64,000 nt of DNA, from positions 4,278,001 to 4,342,000 of the forward strand of contig OZ218950.1 of assembly GCA_965112735.1 (NCBI GenBank), in the 5' to 3' direction. Source of the stretch: Phaeosaccion multiseriatum (lineage: Eukaryota > Ochrophyta, other classes). Positions 1 to 12,732 of this stretch are shown here, one piece after another (within the stretch, counting starts at the first letter, position 1; the number at the start of each line of letters is the position of its first letter). A program made the translations under genes and the position numbers. Under the pieces are notes generated by a model. It was given only the letters and a program-made list of their open reading frames with translations. It was not told the DNA's origin and searched no databases.

Positions 1-2401
1 GGGCAGCCAAGTCGGCCTTGCTACCGCTGGGAGCAGCAGGGGTCGGAGCAGGGGCCGGAGCAGGAGCCGGAGCAGGGGCAGCTTCCAGCTTTTCTAATCG
101 CTCAAAGATGTTGGAGAGCGACCTGTCCACGTATTTTCCAATCACGTCCACCTCCAGATTCACCTGCCAAGGGAGAGGGACGGAGGGAGGGAGGGCGGTA
201 CATATCCACATCCATCAGTAGCCGTTGCGTGCACAGCACAGCACCACAGAGTAACGATGCGTGAGAAGCAGACACATCAAACAGGGAGGGAAAACAAGCC
301 ACGGAGGCTGCAGCAACTCAGAACAAGCCACAGAAGCAGCAGCAACTAAGAAGGCTTGGGGAGGGAGAGCTCGGGCGTGGCCCTGCCCCCCTATCCCCTA
401 CCGTGGCAGCGAGTATATGTATGCTGTAGCTCATGACTACAGCGGTGCGACTCTCTCACCTTGTCTCCCACCCCCTTCAGCGGAAGGATGATGTGCTGCT
501 GCGTGTATGCAATGAGCATGAAGGTAAACCACTTCTCCTCGGTATTGACTTCGCAAACAGTCAGGGATGTACCGTCCACTATGGGCAGCAGCAGCAGCCG
601 CAGCAACAGGAGGGGCGAGGAGGAGGAGGAGGAGGAGGAGGAGGAGGAGGATGAGCAAGGGCACGAGCGGCAGGGATAACGAGACAACCTACAGAGTGGG
701 AGAGCGAAAGAGAGAGAGAGAGGGGGGGTGGGGTAGGGGAAAGGAGAAGGACACGAGATTGTGCAAGGAAGAAGACCACCCTCCTCTGCTCTGTGCAGGA
801 TGTGTCAAGACAAGAACCAGCACACAGTGCACGACCAGAGTTGGCCACTTGTGTGACTGCTTCGTTCTTTTGCCGTTGCCACACCTTCCCTGGCTGGGCC
901 TCATTTCTTCCCCCCGCTCGGGAGGTAGGTAGGTAGACATGCAGGCAAGTACGTAGTTAGATAGATAGGTAGGAAAGAAGGGAGGGAGGTAGGTAGGTAG
1001 GTAGGTAGGTAGGTAGGTAGGAAAGTAGGTAGGAAAGAAGGCAGGTAGACTGGCGACAAGAAGAGCTTGGGGGGAAGGGCAGTGGTCTCCTTGGTCTTTC
1101 CCCTCTGTTGCGAGCGTGCGTAAACACCCCACCGCACCTGCTATGAAGCCCTTGGGCACAATGTAGCGGAGCAGATCTGATGGGGCGCTCACTTTGACCC
1201 ACAAGCTGTCTTTGTCCTTCCACGTCTCCTTGATAGTGCCTACTTGATCAACGTGACCTTGCACCATGTGGCCGCTGTTCCGCTGTCGGTGGCGAGCGCG
1301 AGGAAGGAGGGAAATAAAAGGAAAATTACGTAAGAGAGTCACACTCGGAGATGGGAACGCGACGAAAGTCGGGGCGGGGAGTCACGGGGTGAATAGGCCA
1401 CGAACGGGTGATGGAATGCGACAGGGCAGGAGTGGCGAGGGCAGTGAAATGCAAGACGAAATCCAGCCCTTTAGCGTCTGTGTTCGATTGGGCTTAGTGC
1501 GCCTCCACTCACCCCGTCCACGGGAAGAGCTCGCTCCAAATTCAGCTTCTGACCCGTTTGCAGCAACCCCAAATTCGTCAATCGTAGAGTCTGATGGCAT
1601 GAACAGAGACCAAAAGGAAGAGGGGGACGGGGGCAGGCCCCAGGCAGGCAGGTAGACACACAGACACAGAAAAGGGGCAGGCAGGGGAAGCGGGAAAAGG
1701 GCAGCGAGTAAGGGCAGCAAGCAAATAGAAGGGCAGGAGCGTCCAGTCATCCGACGAAAAGGGGAAAAAGAGAGGGAGGGGGGTGGATCAGGGGCAGCAT
1801 GAGGACACAGAGATAGGCAAAGTGCAGCGCAGAGAGAAGGCATCTGATCCCAATCCCTGCGTCCTTCGTTCCGTCTTGGCCTTTGCCATCCTCACTCGCT
1901 CACCTCAGGGGCAAGGCCCACTTTGAAGCTCGTCTCATCGAACTCTGTGACTGTGAGGCACACCCCATTACAGGAGATGCTACAACCCTGTTTCGGTCAT
2001 TCGTCGAGGAGGAGGGGAGATAAGTGCAGCAGGCCGTCAGTCAGTCAGTCAGTCAGTCAGTCAGAAAAAAAACATGTCCGGCAGTTCATGATGTGAAGAA
2101 AGGAGACAAATGCGAGGAAAGTGAAGAAAACAAGTGGCGGGTCGGCATCGCCCGTACACGGGCCAAACTGAGCAGGAATGAGCATGTAGAGTCCTCGGGG
2201 ATGAAGCCCCCCCCGCCCTCTCCTCCTCCTCCTCCTCCTCCTGCTGCTGCTGCTCACATCATAGGCCCCCTGCAGCGCGGTGTCTGCCTTGATCTGCAGC
2301 GTGGTGCCCCTACCCGTGGACCCATCCCAGAGCTTCATCTCTTCGTCTGTCTCCAGCGCCTGCACCACCCCCATCTCCTCCACGATGCCACTGAACATCA
2401 T
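1..2401 (-). CDS. Riboflavin synthase (alpha type), 3' end cut by window edge
   Basis: Catalyses dismutation of two 6,7-dimethyl-8-ribityllumazine molecules to riboflavin, the last step of riboflavin synthesis. Exons on the minus strand: 2258-2401, 1904-1987, 1513-1590, 1138-1282, 460-578 and 1-163, all with GT-AG borders and consistent phase. The two lumazine-binding repeats are clear. The first starts MFSGIVEEMG and carries SCNGVCLTVTEFD and LTNLG; the second has GHMVQGHVDQVG, KGFIAG and VDGTSLTV, then VNLEVDVIGKYV near the end. A proline/alanine-rich tail follows and runs off the window. The start is placed at the ATG pair at 2396-2401 because it gives the usual family N-terminus. A plastid transit peptide encoded by an upstream exon is possible but was not found. 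Confidence 0.93.
922..1052 (-). repeat. (CCTA/CCTT)n microsatellite in riboflavin synthase intron
   Basis: Tetranucleotide array, AGGT/AGGA-rich on the plus strand and therefore pyrimidine-rich on the sense strand of the host gene. It lies in the intron between the exons at 1138-1282 and 460-578. Confidence 0.9.
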
Positions 2402-3465
2402 GCGGCAGACCCTGCTGCTCCTGCTGCGGCTGCTTCTTCTCCAAGCGAGTGAGAAGAGGAAGGAGAAGGACGAGAGGGAAGGAAGGAGAGGAACGTGTCA
2501 TTCCAAGGGAGACAGACATCCATGACCACCTAGTCCCTATCGATATTTTAATTAAAAAGAAGACGAAAGTGAGTAGAGAAGAGGGCTTTCATCGGACCTG
2601 CTGTGCCTGTCGTCTCCGCTTCTTTGCCTCCTCCTAAGCCCCCCCCCCCCTCCTCTCCCACGCCCACTAGAAGGGCGGAGCATGTCCGCACATGTCTTGC
2701 CGCGGATCGCCGTCGATGACCATCCTGCGGTGAAGCTGAGCACCAAACCTGAAAGCAGAAGGTGGCAGAGGAGTTGAAAAGGAAAGCCTTTCTGGGGGGG
2801 GGGCAGACTGAAAGAGAGACCCACGCTCAACCAACCACTGCAACAGAAACATGTATTGCTACTTTCTCCTCGACCAGATCCCATTCACAAGTCTCCATGC
2901 CTGAGTGAGCCACGCAACACTGTCGTCCCTATTGCCCTCTGTTCACTCTTCTCCCGCCCGCTTACGCGCTCATACCCGGAGAAGCAGCCACCGCGAGAAC
3001 CACAAGAAGGAAGAGCTCGCGCGATAGACAAGGCATCTCCCTCCACTACCGGCAGCAGCAGCAAGAGCGCGGCGTCTTTATTACAGATAGTAGGGACACA
3101 CACAAAAGTAATGGTTGCCACACTTGCCCACTTGCCAGGCGATCGGCGATAGATAGACCCACCCGATGGGGCTCTGTAGGTGTTGGTGCTCGTCGGCTCA
3201 CAGAATCGTCGTGCTTCCCGCCTCGGCGAGGAGAGATGTTCAAAGTATAAAAAGATCCAAGAGGCAGAAGCTAACGAGGGAGGAGGAGAAGAATGAGAAA
3301 CGTGTGATGAGGGAGTGACGCGAAGTGGGGGCTAAGAGACGTTTGCCGGCTGTTTTTTGGGAGGGAGGGAGCGAGAAAATGCCAACGACCTTTCCCATGG
3401 GTCTCCCTGCGTCGCAGGAACAGCACAACAGCACACAACCTACTACGCGCGTGTGAGGGGCTTGG
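2402..3465. promoter_or_regulatory. Divergent intergenic region, riboflavin synthase / ZRANB3-like
   Basis: Separates two genes transcribed away from each other, so it should hold both promoters. No convincing TATA element was seen. A stretch with an acceptor-like CAG and a short open frame lies near 2690-2750 on the minus strand and could be an unplaced 5' exon, but no good donor joins it to the riboflavin synthase frame. Confidence 0.4.
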
Positions 3466-5833
3466 ATGGAAAGCGAGGATGACGACTTCGACGAGGCGTG
3501 TTTGGCGGCCTTGGACGATGTGGAGAACAGATACACAGCGGCGAAGGAGACCAAAGCTGGCGGGAAGGGGCTGTCAGGGGTGGTGGGGGATGTCGCTCCC
3601 GCGCCAGCAGACAGGGAGGGGCGAAGCCGTCCGTCTCAGGACAGTGTGGTGTGCGAAGCATCTGAGCCTGTAGTCGGGGCGTCGAAGGAGGCCAGTGGAA
3701 GAGGGGGGGTGGGACAGAGGGTTGCCATCGAGGACAAGGGACAGCACCAGCAGCAGCAGCCGCAGCAGCAGCAAGCCGTTGTTGACGAGCCCCCCGCATT
3801 GCCCCAAGAGGATGGTGAGAGCTACGAACACGAGGACGACGACGAATATGACTTGGCCTTCCTTGCTGCTCTGGACCAGGCTGAGAGGGATCAGCGTTAC
3901 CGGCAGACTCGCCAGGGACCTCCTGTGCCCACAACAAGAAGAGTGGTGCAGGGGCTTACGAGGGACGATGGGGTGGATGGTGGATGTGCTTCCTCTGAGA
4001 GGGGAACAGCAGCAGCAGTACCAGCATTGGCGAGGCCTCTGCCGACTAAGGAGCACACGTCCAATCCCACACCACTCCCGCCATCCGTATCACGTCCGGG
4101 TCATCATCATCAGCAGCAGCAGCAGCAGCAACAGGGGGGGGGTCTTCCTCCGCATGGACGCGCACGCTCCCTATGCTCTACCAAGAGTGGCCGTGCGCAG
4201 CAACAGCAGCAGCAGCAGCGCCAACACCATCCCCCACAGGGCCGTCCTCAGCAGCAACAACAGCAACAGCAACACCAGCTGCACCAGCTGCAGCAAGGCA
4301 AACAAAACATCGACCCTTGTTGGAAGTGTGGCCAGGCTATGGTGCAGGCAAGTACTTCCTCCTGGGGGCGGGGAAGGGTAAGGGGAGGAGCGATCTTTCA
4401 ATGCACCTCAAAGCCATGGTGCAGCGGGGAGCGCAGGACCGCTCGAGGAGGTGACGCCGTCCTCGAGTTCGTGCTGATGGAGGAGGAGGAGGAGGAGGAG
4501 GAGAGGGAGGAAGGAGGGGATGAGGAGGAGGAAGGAGGGGAGGAGGAGGAGAAGGAGGACGAGGAGGAGGAGGCAAAGGCAGGGAGGGGGGAGGCCACTT
4601 CTCCACTTCTAAAGAGCAGCAACAGCAGGAGGAGGAGCAATCGCAAGAGGAGCAATAAAGGGGATTCCGGTGGCCCTCTTGCCGCTGCTTCCGAAGACGA
4701 CGAGAGGCATTCCAATGACGGCCTCACCAGCATCAGCAGCATCAGCAGGCGCCTGAAGAGCGTGGTCATGGTGGTTGTGCTTCGCAACAGAGGCATCAAC
4801 AGGGACAGCCAGCGGCTGGGACACGACCAAGCCCCCTCCAGTAGTAGCAGCATCGGCGCTGCAGCGACCCCAACAACGACCGCATCCTCCTTCTCCTCCT
4901 CCTCCTCCTCCTCCTCCTCCTCCTCCTCCTCGGCCCCCTCTTTGGTCGATGTGGCGCGCCGTCTTCTCTCCGAGGCAATCGGCCGTCCAGCGGGGGGCCT
5001 CTTGGGGGGCTCATCTCCATGCCCATCTCAAACTCAAGCAACTGGTGTCAGGCTCTCTGTCGGGCTCTCTGGGCTACCTGGAACTGGAGTGGATGTGAGG
5101 GGGGTCGAGGGTGGCGCAGAGGCCGGTGGGGACAATCGCCGCAGTCGTATGGGCAGAAGCAGTCAGGAAGGTGCCTCTCTGGCTCCATCTTCTTCTTCGC
5201 CATCCACCGATGCCACCAAATTCGGGTGAGTGAGTGAGTGGGTGGGTGAGGTGGAGGAGATGGCTGCAAAGAGGCATCAGGTAGCTACCTGGAACAGCTG
5301 TACTCCCTGCCTTTGGCGTAAGGGGGGGGAGTTCATAACTCGACAGTACCCTCCAATACCCTCCTCCTCCTCCTCCCCCTCCTCGTCCTCCTCCTCCCGC
5401 TGCTCCTACCCCTCCTTCTCCTCATGCTCCTCCTCCTCCTCCTCCTGCTGCTGCTCCCCCTCCTCCTGCTCCTTCTGCTCTCCTCCTGCTCCTCCTCCTG
5501 CTCCTCCTCCTCCTGCTCCACAGCTCTCCCCACGCTGGGCAGCAGACGGGCACTATCGCTGTCTTGCCCAGTGGCTGTGTGCTCCCTTTCCGGGCCAAGA
5601 TCGAAAGAGCAGCCGAAGACCTAGGGTGGGAGGTACGCTGGCCTCCTGAGCACACCATCCACTGGCTCACGAAGGTGGGTAGGGCACAGGGCACAGGGTA
5701 GAGGCATGTGGACAGGGTACGGCACAGGTACTGCGGAAGGACACATGCACAAACACGCACACACACACGCACAAACACTGGCCCGCACAGGCATTGACAT
5801 GCACGCGCACACACGCTCGCACACACACACACA

Positions 5834-5876
<43 letters not shown>

Positions 5877-6405
5877 GCACACGGACGGAAATATGGGAGG
5901 ATGACGTCTATCCCGTTCACAATGCGATGACGCGGGGACGCCGTCGCGTGTCCATACAATGATGAGCCCAATGAAGCGGAGCGGAGGTATTGACGCCCCC
6001 CCCTTCCTCTCCTCGCCCCCCTGCTGTGCCGCATCACCAACTGCTGTGCCAACACGCCTGCAGGACCCCTCCCTCATGACGAGCATGGCCCCCGTGGACG
6101 AAGGGCTGTGGAAGATCCCCAGAGCCCTCCGCGACACCCTCCTGCCCTTCCAGGTAGGCAGGTGTAGGCTTAGCATCGGCGGAGGTCTTTTCCATGTATA
6201 CCATCCATTGCCATCCCACCATTGTCATCCCATCCACTGCCCAATTCCCGTCCCATTCATTGCCATCCCATCCACTGCCGTCCCATCCATTGCCATCCCC
6301 CTCTCGCAGCTGGACGGAGTGGCGTACGGGCTGCAGCGGGAGGGGCGCATCCTTATCGCCGATGAGATGGGAACAGGTGCGCTGCGGTGCAGGTTGTTGT
6401 TGGTC

Positions 6406-6467
<62 letters not shown>

Positions 6468-9400
6468 GGTGTTGTTGTTGTTGGTGTTGTTGTTGTTGTA
6501 ATGTTGTTGTGGCGCTGTAGTTGTGGTGTTTTGTTGTGTTGTTGTTGTGGTGTTGCGGTGGTGTAGTAGTGGTGTTGTTGCGGTGGTGTAGTAGTGGTGT
6601 TGTTGCGGTGGTGTAGTAGTGGTGTTGTTGTGGTGCTGTAGTTGTAGTGCCGTGCGGTGCGGTGCGGCACGTTGCGGGGTGGAGCGAGCCACAGGAGGAG
6701 GAGTTATGTGCGTGTGTGTGTTTGTGCGTGTATATATATGCGTGTTTGCATGTATGTGTCTTTATATATGTAGGTATGTGTATTTGCAGTACCGGACATC
6801 GCTCCCCTCTGCTGCCGGTATGTCATGCCATTCAACCCCTTTCCCTCCACCCCCCCCCCTGCTCTGCCCCATGGCCCCCTGCTCTCCCCCATGGCCCCCT
6901 GCCCTACCCTGCCCCGGCCCTGTCCCAGGCAAGACGATCCAGGCGCTCGCCCTTGCGTCTTGCTACATGGAGGACTGGCCCCTGCTCGTCATCGCCCCTG
7001 CCAGTGTGCGGCTCATGTGGGCCGAGGGTGAGTGAGGGCGTGCGTGCGTGTGTGTGGGTGCGTGCGTGGGTGCGTGCGTGCGTGTGCATGCGTGGGCGCG
7101 TGCGGGGGACGAGGAAACACACACACCGTGTTAATGAAGTTTCCTCTTTGGTTGCTCTTTCCTGGTACCCCCATCCGCCATCCATCTGTCCACTGTGGTT
7201 ATCACTGGCTGTCACTGGCTGTCTACTGTCATCTGGCTGTCCACTGCCATCCGGCTGTCTGTCCACCACCACCCTCGGGCGGTCACAGAGGTGGAGCGCT
7301 GCTACCCCTTTCTCGCCCCTGCCGACGTGCATCTCATTCAGGTAAGTGAGTGAATTGCTTGCTCTGGAGCCAAGTCGCTCCGGTGGGGGACAAGGGTGGG
7401 ATGGGAGTACATCTGTCTGTCTGTCTGGCTGCCTGCCTGGCTGTGTGTCTGTCTGCCTTCCTGCCTGGTGGCTCTCTGTGTGTCTGTTCGGCTGGCTCAT
7501 CTGACTTAGCTCCCACCCATGAAGTAGCAATGGCTGTGTGGCTCCAACCCAGTGAGAGCATAAGACGGGTCTTCCATAACCGGTGTGGCTCCTCTGGCAT
7601 GCCCATCCGCAATGCGCGTCTCTGCTGCTGTATCACCAACTGCTGTCTTCCCCGCTTCCTCATCTCGTCTGACAAAAGGGAGGCGCGGACAAGCTGTACG
7701 CGGAGGCTTCGTACAGCAGACCGAGAGTAACCATCACGAGGTAGAGTGGCATGAGTGCACCGAGAAAGCAAGCACCTGAAGCAAGCACCTTCCTCACCTT
7801 CCTTTTCGGGGGGAACTTACAGCCTCAACCACCTCGCCCGCCTCCCTCCTCTCTCCTTCCGCGCCTTTTTCGAATCTGACCCCATCTGACCCGATCTGAC
7901 CCGATCTGACCCCATCTGACCCCCCCCCCCCCTCCGTCCTGTTTGTTCCCTTCTATTCTTGAAAAGTCCCCAGATGCTTCTCCGCCTGCGCCAGTCGTTA
8001 GGGTCGTGGAAGTGGGGTGCGGTGATTGTGGATGAGGCCCACTTTCTCACGTGTAGCGTGGGCCCCAAGCAACCTGGCTGCGTGAGTGTGTGTCTGAGCC
8101 TGCTCAAGAGGGCCACTCGGCGTATTCTGTTGACCGGCACGCCATCGATGAGTATGCCTTTTGGGATGTACACACAGGTGAGTGAGGAGGAGGGGAGGAG
8201 GGGAGATAGAGTTATAGGGAGAAGAGAGAGAAGAGGCGATAGGTTGTTGGAGGGGGAGGGGGCTTGGGCCGAGCCTTCACGTGAACTCCAAGCCACACAG
8301 CACTACTCACTCACTTGCTTCCCCCCTGGAACCCCTCGAATAACCAACCCCCCCACTTCAGCTCGTTGCCCTGCAGAGCGGATCCGAGGCGGTGGTGGGG
8401 AGCAAGTACGACTTCGCTAGCCAGTACTGCGGAGGGACCAAGATTCGGTGAGGAGAGATACCGTCCTGTCCTGACACTCCCATCCACCATCGTATCCTAT
8501 CCTATCCTCACGTAATTGCCCTTTACCACTATACGTACATCATAATTTTATTTTATGTGCCACCCTTTCGCATGACGTTACATGGCTCTCCCTCGCCCTC
8601 TCCCTCTACCCCTCTGTTCCTCTCCCTCTTCCTTCCCATGGCATTAAAGGGTACACGGCCGCGGAGGGGAGGATCGGACTGTGGCTCGCTGCGGAGGATG
8701 CGCGTACGGGGACGAGCTTCATGCAGTGCTCAAGAGAAGCGTGATGGTCAGGAGACTCAAGAAGGACATCTGCAGGTAAGGAGGAGCAGGAGGAGGGGGG
8801 GAGGCAGAGAGGGAGGAGGAGGCAGCAGAGGGTGAGGAAGTGGTGGTGGAGGGCAAGGAGGGTGAGGAGAAGGAAGAGGAGGAGGAGGAGGAGGAGGAGG
8901 AGGAGGAGGAGGAGGAGGAGGAGGAGGAGGAGGAGGAGGAGGAGGGAGGAGGGAGATTCCCTCCTCATGTCTGGAGTCCGCGTGTACGCAAGTAGCACGG
9001 AAGAATCCTTCCACGTTGCCTGCCTTCTGATTGACTTTACTCTATTTTCCGTCGGTATCTCTGTCTGAATGTCTTTGTCTCTGTCGACTCTCCCACATCA
9101 GGCAATTGCCCCCGCTTCGACGCACCGTGGTGAGAGTAGCAGAGGACAACGCGTGGATAGAGAGGCTGGCGGCTGAGGGGGGGGCACGCCGGAGCAGGAG
9201 CAGAGGAAAGCAGCGGAGAGGAGGAGGAGGAGGAGGAGGAGAAGGAGGAGGAGGAGAAGGAGGAGGAGGAGAGGGAGGAGGAGGAGGAGGAGGAGGAGGA
9301 GAGGGAGGCGAGGAGGGCGGGGGTGTGGATGATGTATCTGAGATGCGGGAGATGCGTGTACGTGGTCTACGCAAGGTGTCAGGCACTGTGGAGTGGCTCC

Positions 9401-11209
9401 GAGATCAGCTCCAGGCTAGCGAGGCCACACAGACCAAGTTCGTTGTGTTTGCCCATCATAAGGACGTCATGGATGCGGTGCACCAGGTAAGGTGCAGGGG
9501 GTGGCAGTGGATGGAGAGGGGATGGGTACCAGATGGAAAGGGGATGGCGGTGGATGGCGAGGAGGTGGGCAGTGGATGGAAAGAGGGTGGCAGATTCAAG
9601 ACGTCGGTAAAAGGGTGCAGGTAGATAAGAGTAAGGTTCGTATCACACGGGGTTGGCTCCTCTCTCTCTTTGTCTCTGTGGCTGGAGCAAACAACAAGAC
9701 TAGAGGTCAATTGGCCTTGACCTTCTCCCCACCCACTTCATCCTCCTCACCCTCCTCACCCTTGTTCGTTGTTCCCCCATCCCAACCCCGACCCCTTCGA
9801 TTGTCCTCTCATCAACCACAAACCAAACCCACGACAGGCTCTCGGCAGGGAGCAAGGAGGAGCCATCACCACCACTTCCTCCTCCTCCTCCTCCTCCTCC
9901 TCCTCCTCCTCCTCCTCCTCCTCCTCCTTGAGTGCTCCCTCCTGGGCTACCCTGCGCATCGACGGAGGGGTGGCTGCGAGCGAGCGAGAGGCCCTGCAGG
10001 AACGATTTAGGATGGAGGACAGATGCAGAGTGCTGCTCGTGTCTGTCACGGCGGGGGGGCAGGTGAGTTGGGCGTACAGGCAGGCATATGGGCAAGGGGC
10101 AGGCATACGGGTAGGCAGCAGGTGCATGGGCAGGAAGGCAGGCATAGGCGGGTAGGAGGCGAGCATATGGGCAGGAAGGCAGGCAGCCCATACACTGCCA
10201 TTTACGTATTTCTCACCCTCCTTCCTCCCTCCTTCCTACCTACCGTCCTACGATATTACAATGGATCGCTAGGGCATCAACCTCTGTGTGGCGTCTGTGG
10301 CCGTATTCGTGGAGCTTCCCCCAATGGCAGGCTGGCTGCGGCAAGCGGAAGACAGGCTTCATCGGAGGTGAGGATTTGAGGAGGGTGAGGAGGAGCGTAG
10401 GGAGGAGGGGAGGACATAAAAGGGGCACAGGCAAACAGCAGAGGACGCAAAGGGTGACGGCGGAGTTGGATGAATGAATGGATGAATGAGGCATGTCATG
10501 CCATCGGGTTTCTTCGATCCGATCGCTCTCTCCCTCCTCTCCTTCTGGCTTACTGAACTGAACTGTCTCTCTGATTCACTGACTTGCTGACTAACAGGGG
10601 TCAGAGGAGTCCCGTGAACGTATATTTTCTGGTGGGCATGAACGACGAGGAGCAGTGGAGGTCCATCACAAGGAAGATCGCTCTCTTGTCGGGGGCTTTG
10701 AACAGCAGCAAGAAGGGCGAGCAAATGCGCGTTCACGGCCATCGAGCCATCGGGGAGGTCGAAGGTTGGGAGGAGCGGAGGGAGAGGATGGGGGAAAGGA
10801 GGAGGAGGAGGGTGAGGAAGAGGATGAGAAGAGAGAAGGGAGGTGAAGGCGAAAGTGAAAGTGGAACAAAAGCCCCCCGTCGTGGAGCGCGGGGGGGGCT
10901 AGTCATAGATGACGACGACGACGACGAGGAGGAGGAGAGAGAGAGCGACGAAGAGGATGAGAAGGTGTGGGGCGTCCGTGGCGCAGGGGTAAGTCAAGAG
11001 AGTCAGGAGGGCGGAGGGGGAGGGGGAGGGCGAAAGTGGGGTTACGAGGAGGAGGGGGCCGACTGCAGTCGAGATGATGCGGAGACGAAGGCAGAGGCGG
11101 CGAGGCTCTATTTTTGTGTCAGCAAGCATACAGGCAGAGTGCACTTGTTTAGGAAAAACGGCGGTGGAGGCAGCGATAGCAGCGAGGGAGACGACGGCGA
11201 AGGTTCCGC

Positions 11210-11260
<51 letters not shown>

Positions 11261-12167
11261 GGAGGAGGAGAAGGGTGAGGAGGATGAGGAGGATAAGGAG
11301 GGTCCCGAGGAGGAGGAGGAGGAGGAGGAGGAGGGGAATGAGGGAATAGGAAGAAAGGGGGGTGCAGGGAGACGAAACGGCCATGCCATAAGGCGGATGA
11401 GCGACGCACAGAGACAGACACAAGGACGGAGACGGAGCAGCACCGAGGACCACTCACAAGGCAGCAGGGAAGGAAGTGGGGGTGGGGCGCTCTCGTGGAT
11501 GGAACGCTTTCGCTTCGACAAGGTAGACACAGGCTCAGCAGCACCAGCAGCAGAAGCAGCAGTGGTGGCGGCGGTGGCGGCGAGGAAGGACGGCGCTGCT
11601 GTATCACCAACTGCTGCTACTGCTGCTGCTGCCGTCCAGCGGGAGCGCGGGCAAGCTAGCGGGGGGGGGGGGCTGCCTCACGGCTCAAGTGATGGTGGAG
11701 AAGGAAGGGATGGTAGTGGATGTGACGGTGTGGCGGCGGCTTTGGCCAGCGGAATCGAAGAGAGCGGAAGCCAAGAGAGCATGCTTATTGATTGCGACTG
11801 CACCGACACCGAAGTAGAAGTGGAGGAAGAGGAGGAAGAGAAAGAGGAAGGGGAGGAGCACGAGGAGAAGCGAGAGAAGAAGGAGCAAGACAACACGAAG
11901 GAGGGAAGGGTAGGGCCTGCACACACACACTCCTTGGAGGTGATGGAGCAGTCCCCCGACCCCGACCCCGACCCACCTGGTCGACCACCTTGTCCTTCGT
12001 CGAGCGCCGAGCAGGGCTTGGGCTTGGGGCTAGAGACGGAGACGGCCTATGAAGGCTCTTACGAAGGCTCTTATGAAGGCTCTTATGAGGGCTCGTGTTG
12101 CTTGGCGCATCAAGACTCTTGTGTAGAGCAGGAAAATTGCCGACCCCTCTTTGGGAAGGATCCAGGC

Positions 12168-12202
<35 letters not shown>

Positions 12203-12698
12203 AGGCAAGAAGAAACGGCAGCAAGAGAGTGAAGAGGGTCCTAGTGCTGCACGGGAGGCGACCGGAAAGGGTTGTAAGGTGAACAAGAAGAGGAGGAGGA
12301 GGGAGAGGGAGCGGCTCGACGAGGAGGGGGCCGAGCCCAAGCTCATGCAGCAGCAGTTGGTGATACAGCAGCGGCAGGGGAGTCAGGTGGAGGGGGGTAC
12401 TGAAACTGAGGCGGAAGGAGGGGCATCTGCCGAGCTGGACGAGTGGGATGGTCTCCTCCTGACTCCGACACCTCCCCGATTCGAGCACCAAACGGTAAGT
12501 GGAAGGGGAAGGGGAAGAGGGGCAGGGAAGGCGAAGAGTATGGGCATGGGCAAGCGTAAGGGCAAGGTGCCGATGTTGTTGGACTATTAGTGGTACAAGA
12601 CGTCACAGTTGGCATCTGACGCTTTGGCGTTAAGCCGTAACGACGCCACCCTCCTCGAAACGCCCTTCCTTCCTTCTTCCTTATTCTTCCTTGTTGTT

Positions 12699-12732
<34 letters not shown>

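Noticed and set aside
2667-2852. Terminal exon of a further minus-strand gene before riboflavin synthase
   Set aside because: There is an acceptor-like CAG and a short frame, but no homologous motif and no joining upstream exon.
6225-6692. Asn/Thr-rich long frame on the minus strand
   Set aside because: It is the reverse reading of a GTT repeat in an intron of the ZRANB3-like gene.
8860-8950. Poly-Arg/Glu/Gly frames over GGA runs (also near 9225, 13430, 30960, 55585)
   Set aside because: Trinucleotide repeats are open in several frames. Some lie in introns, and only those continuous with conserved exons were kept as coding.
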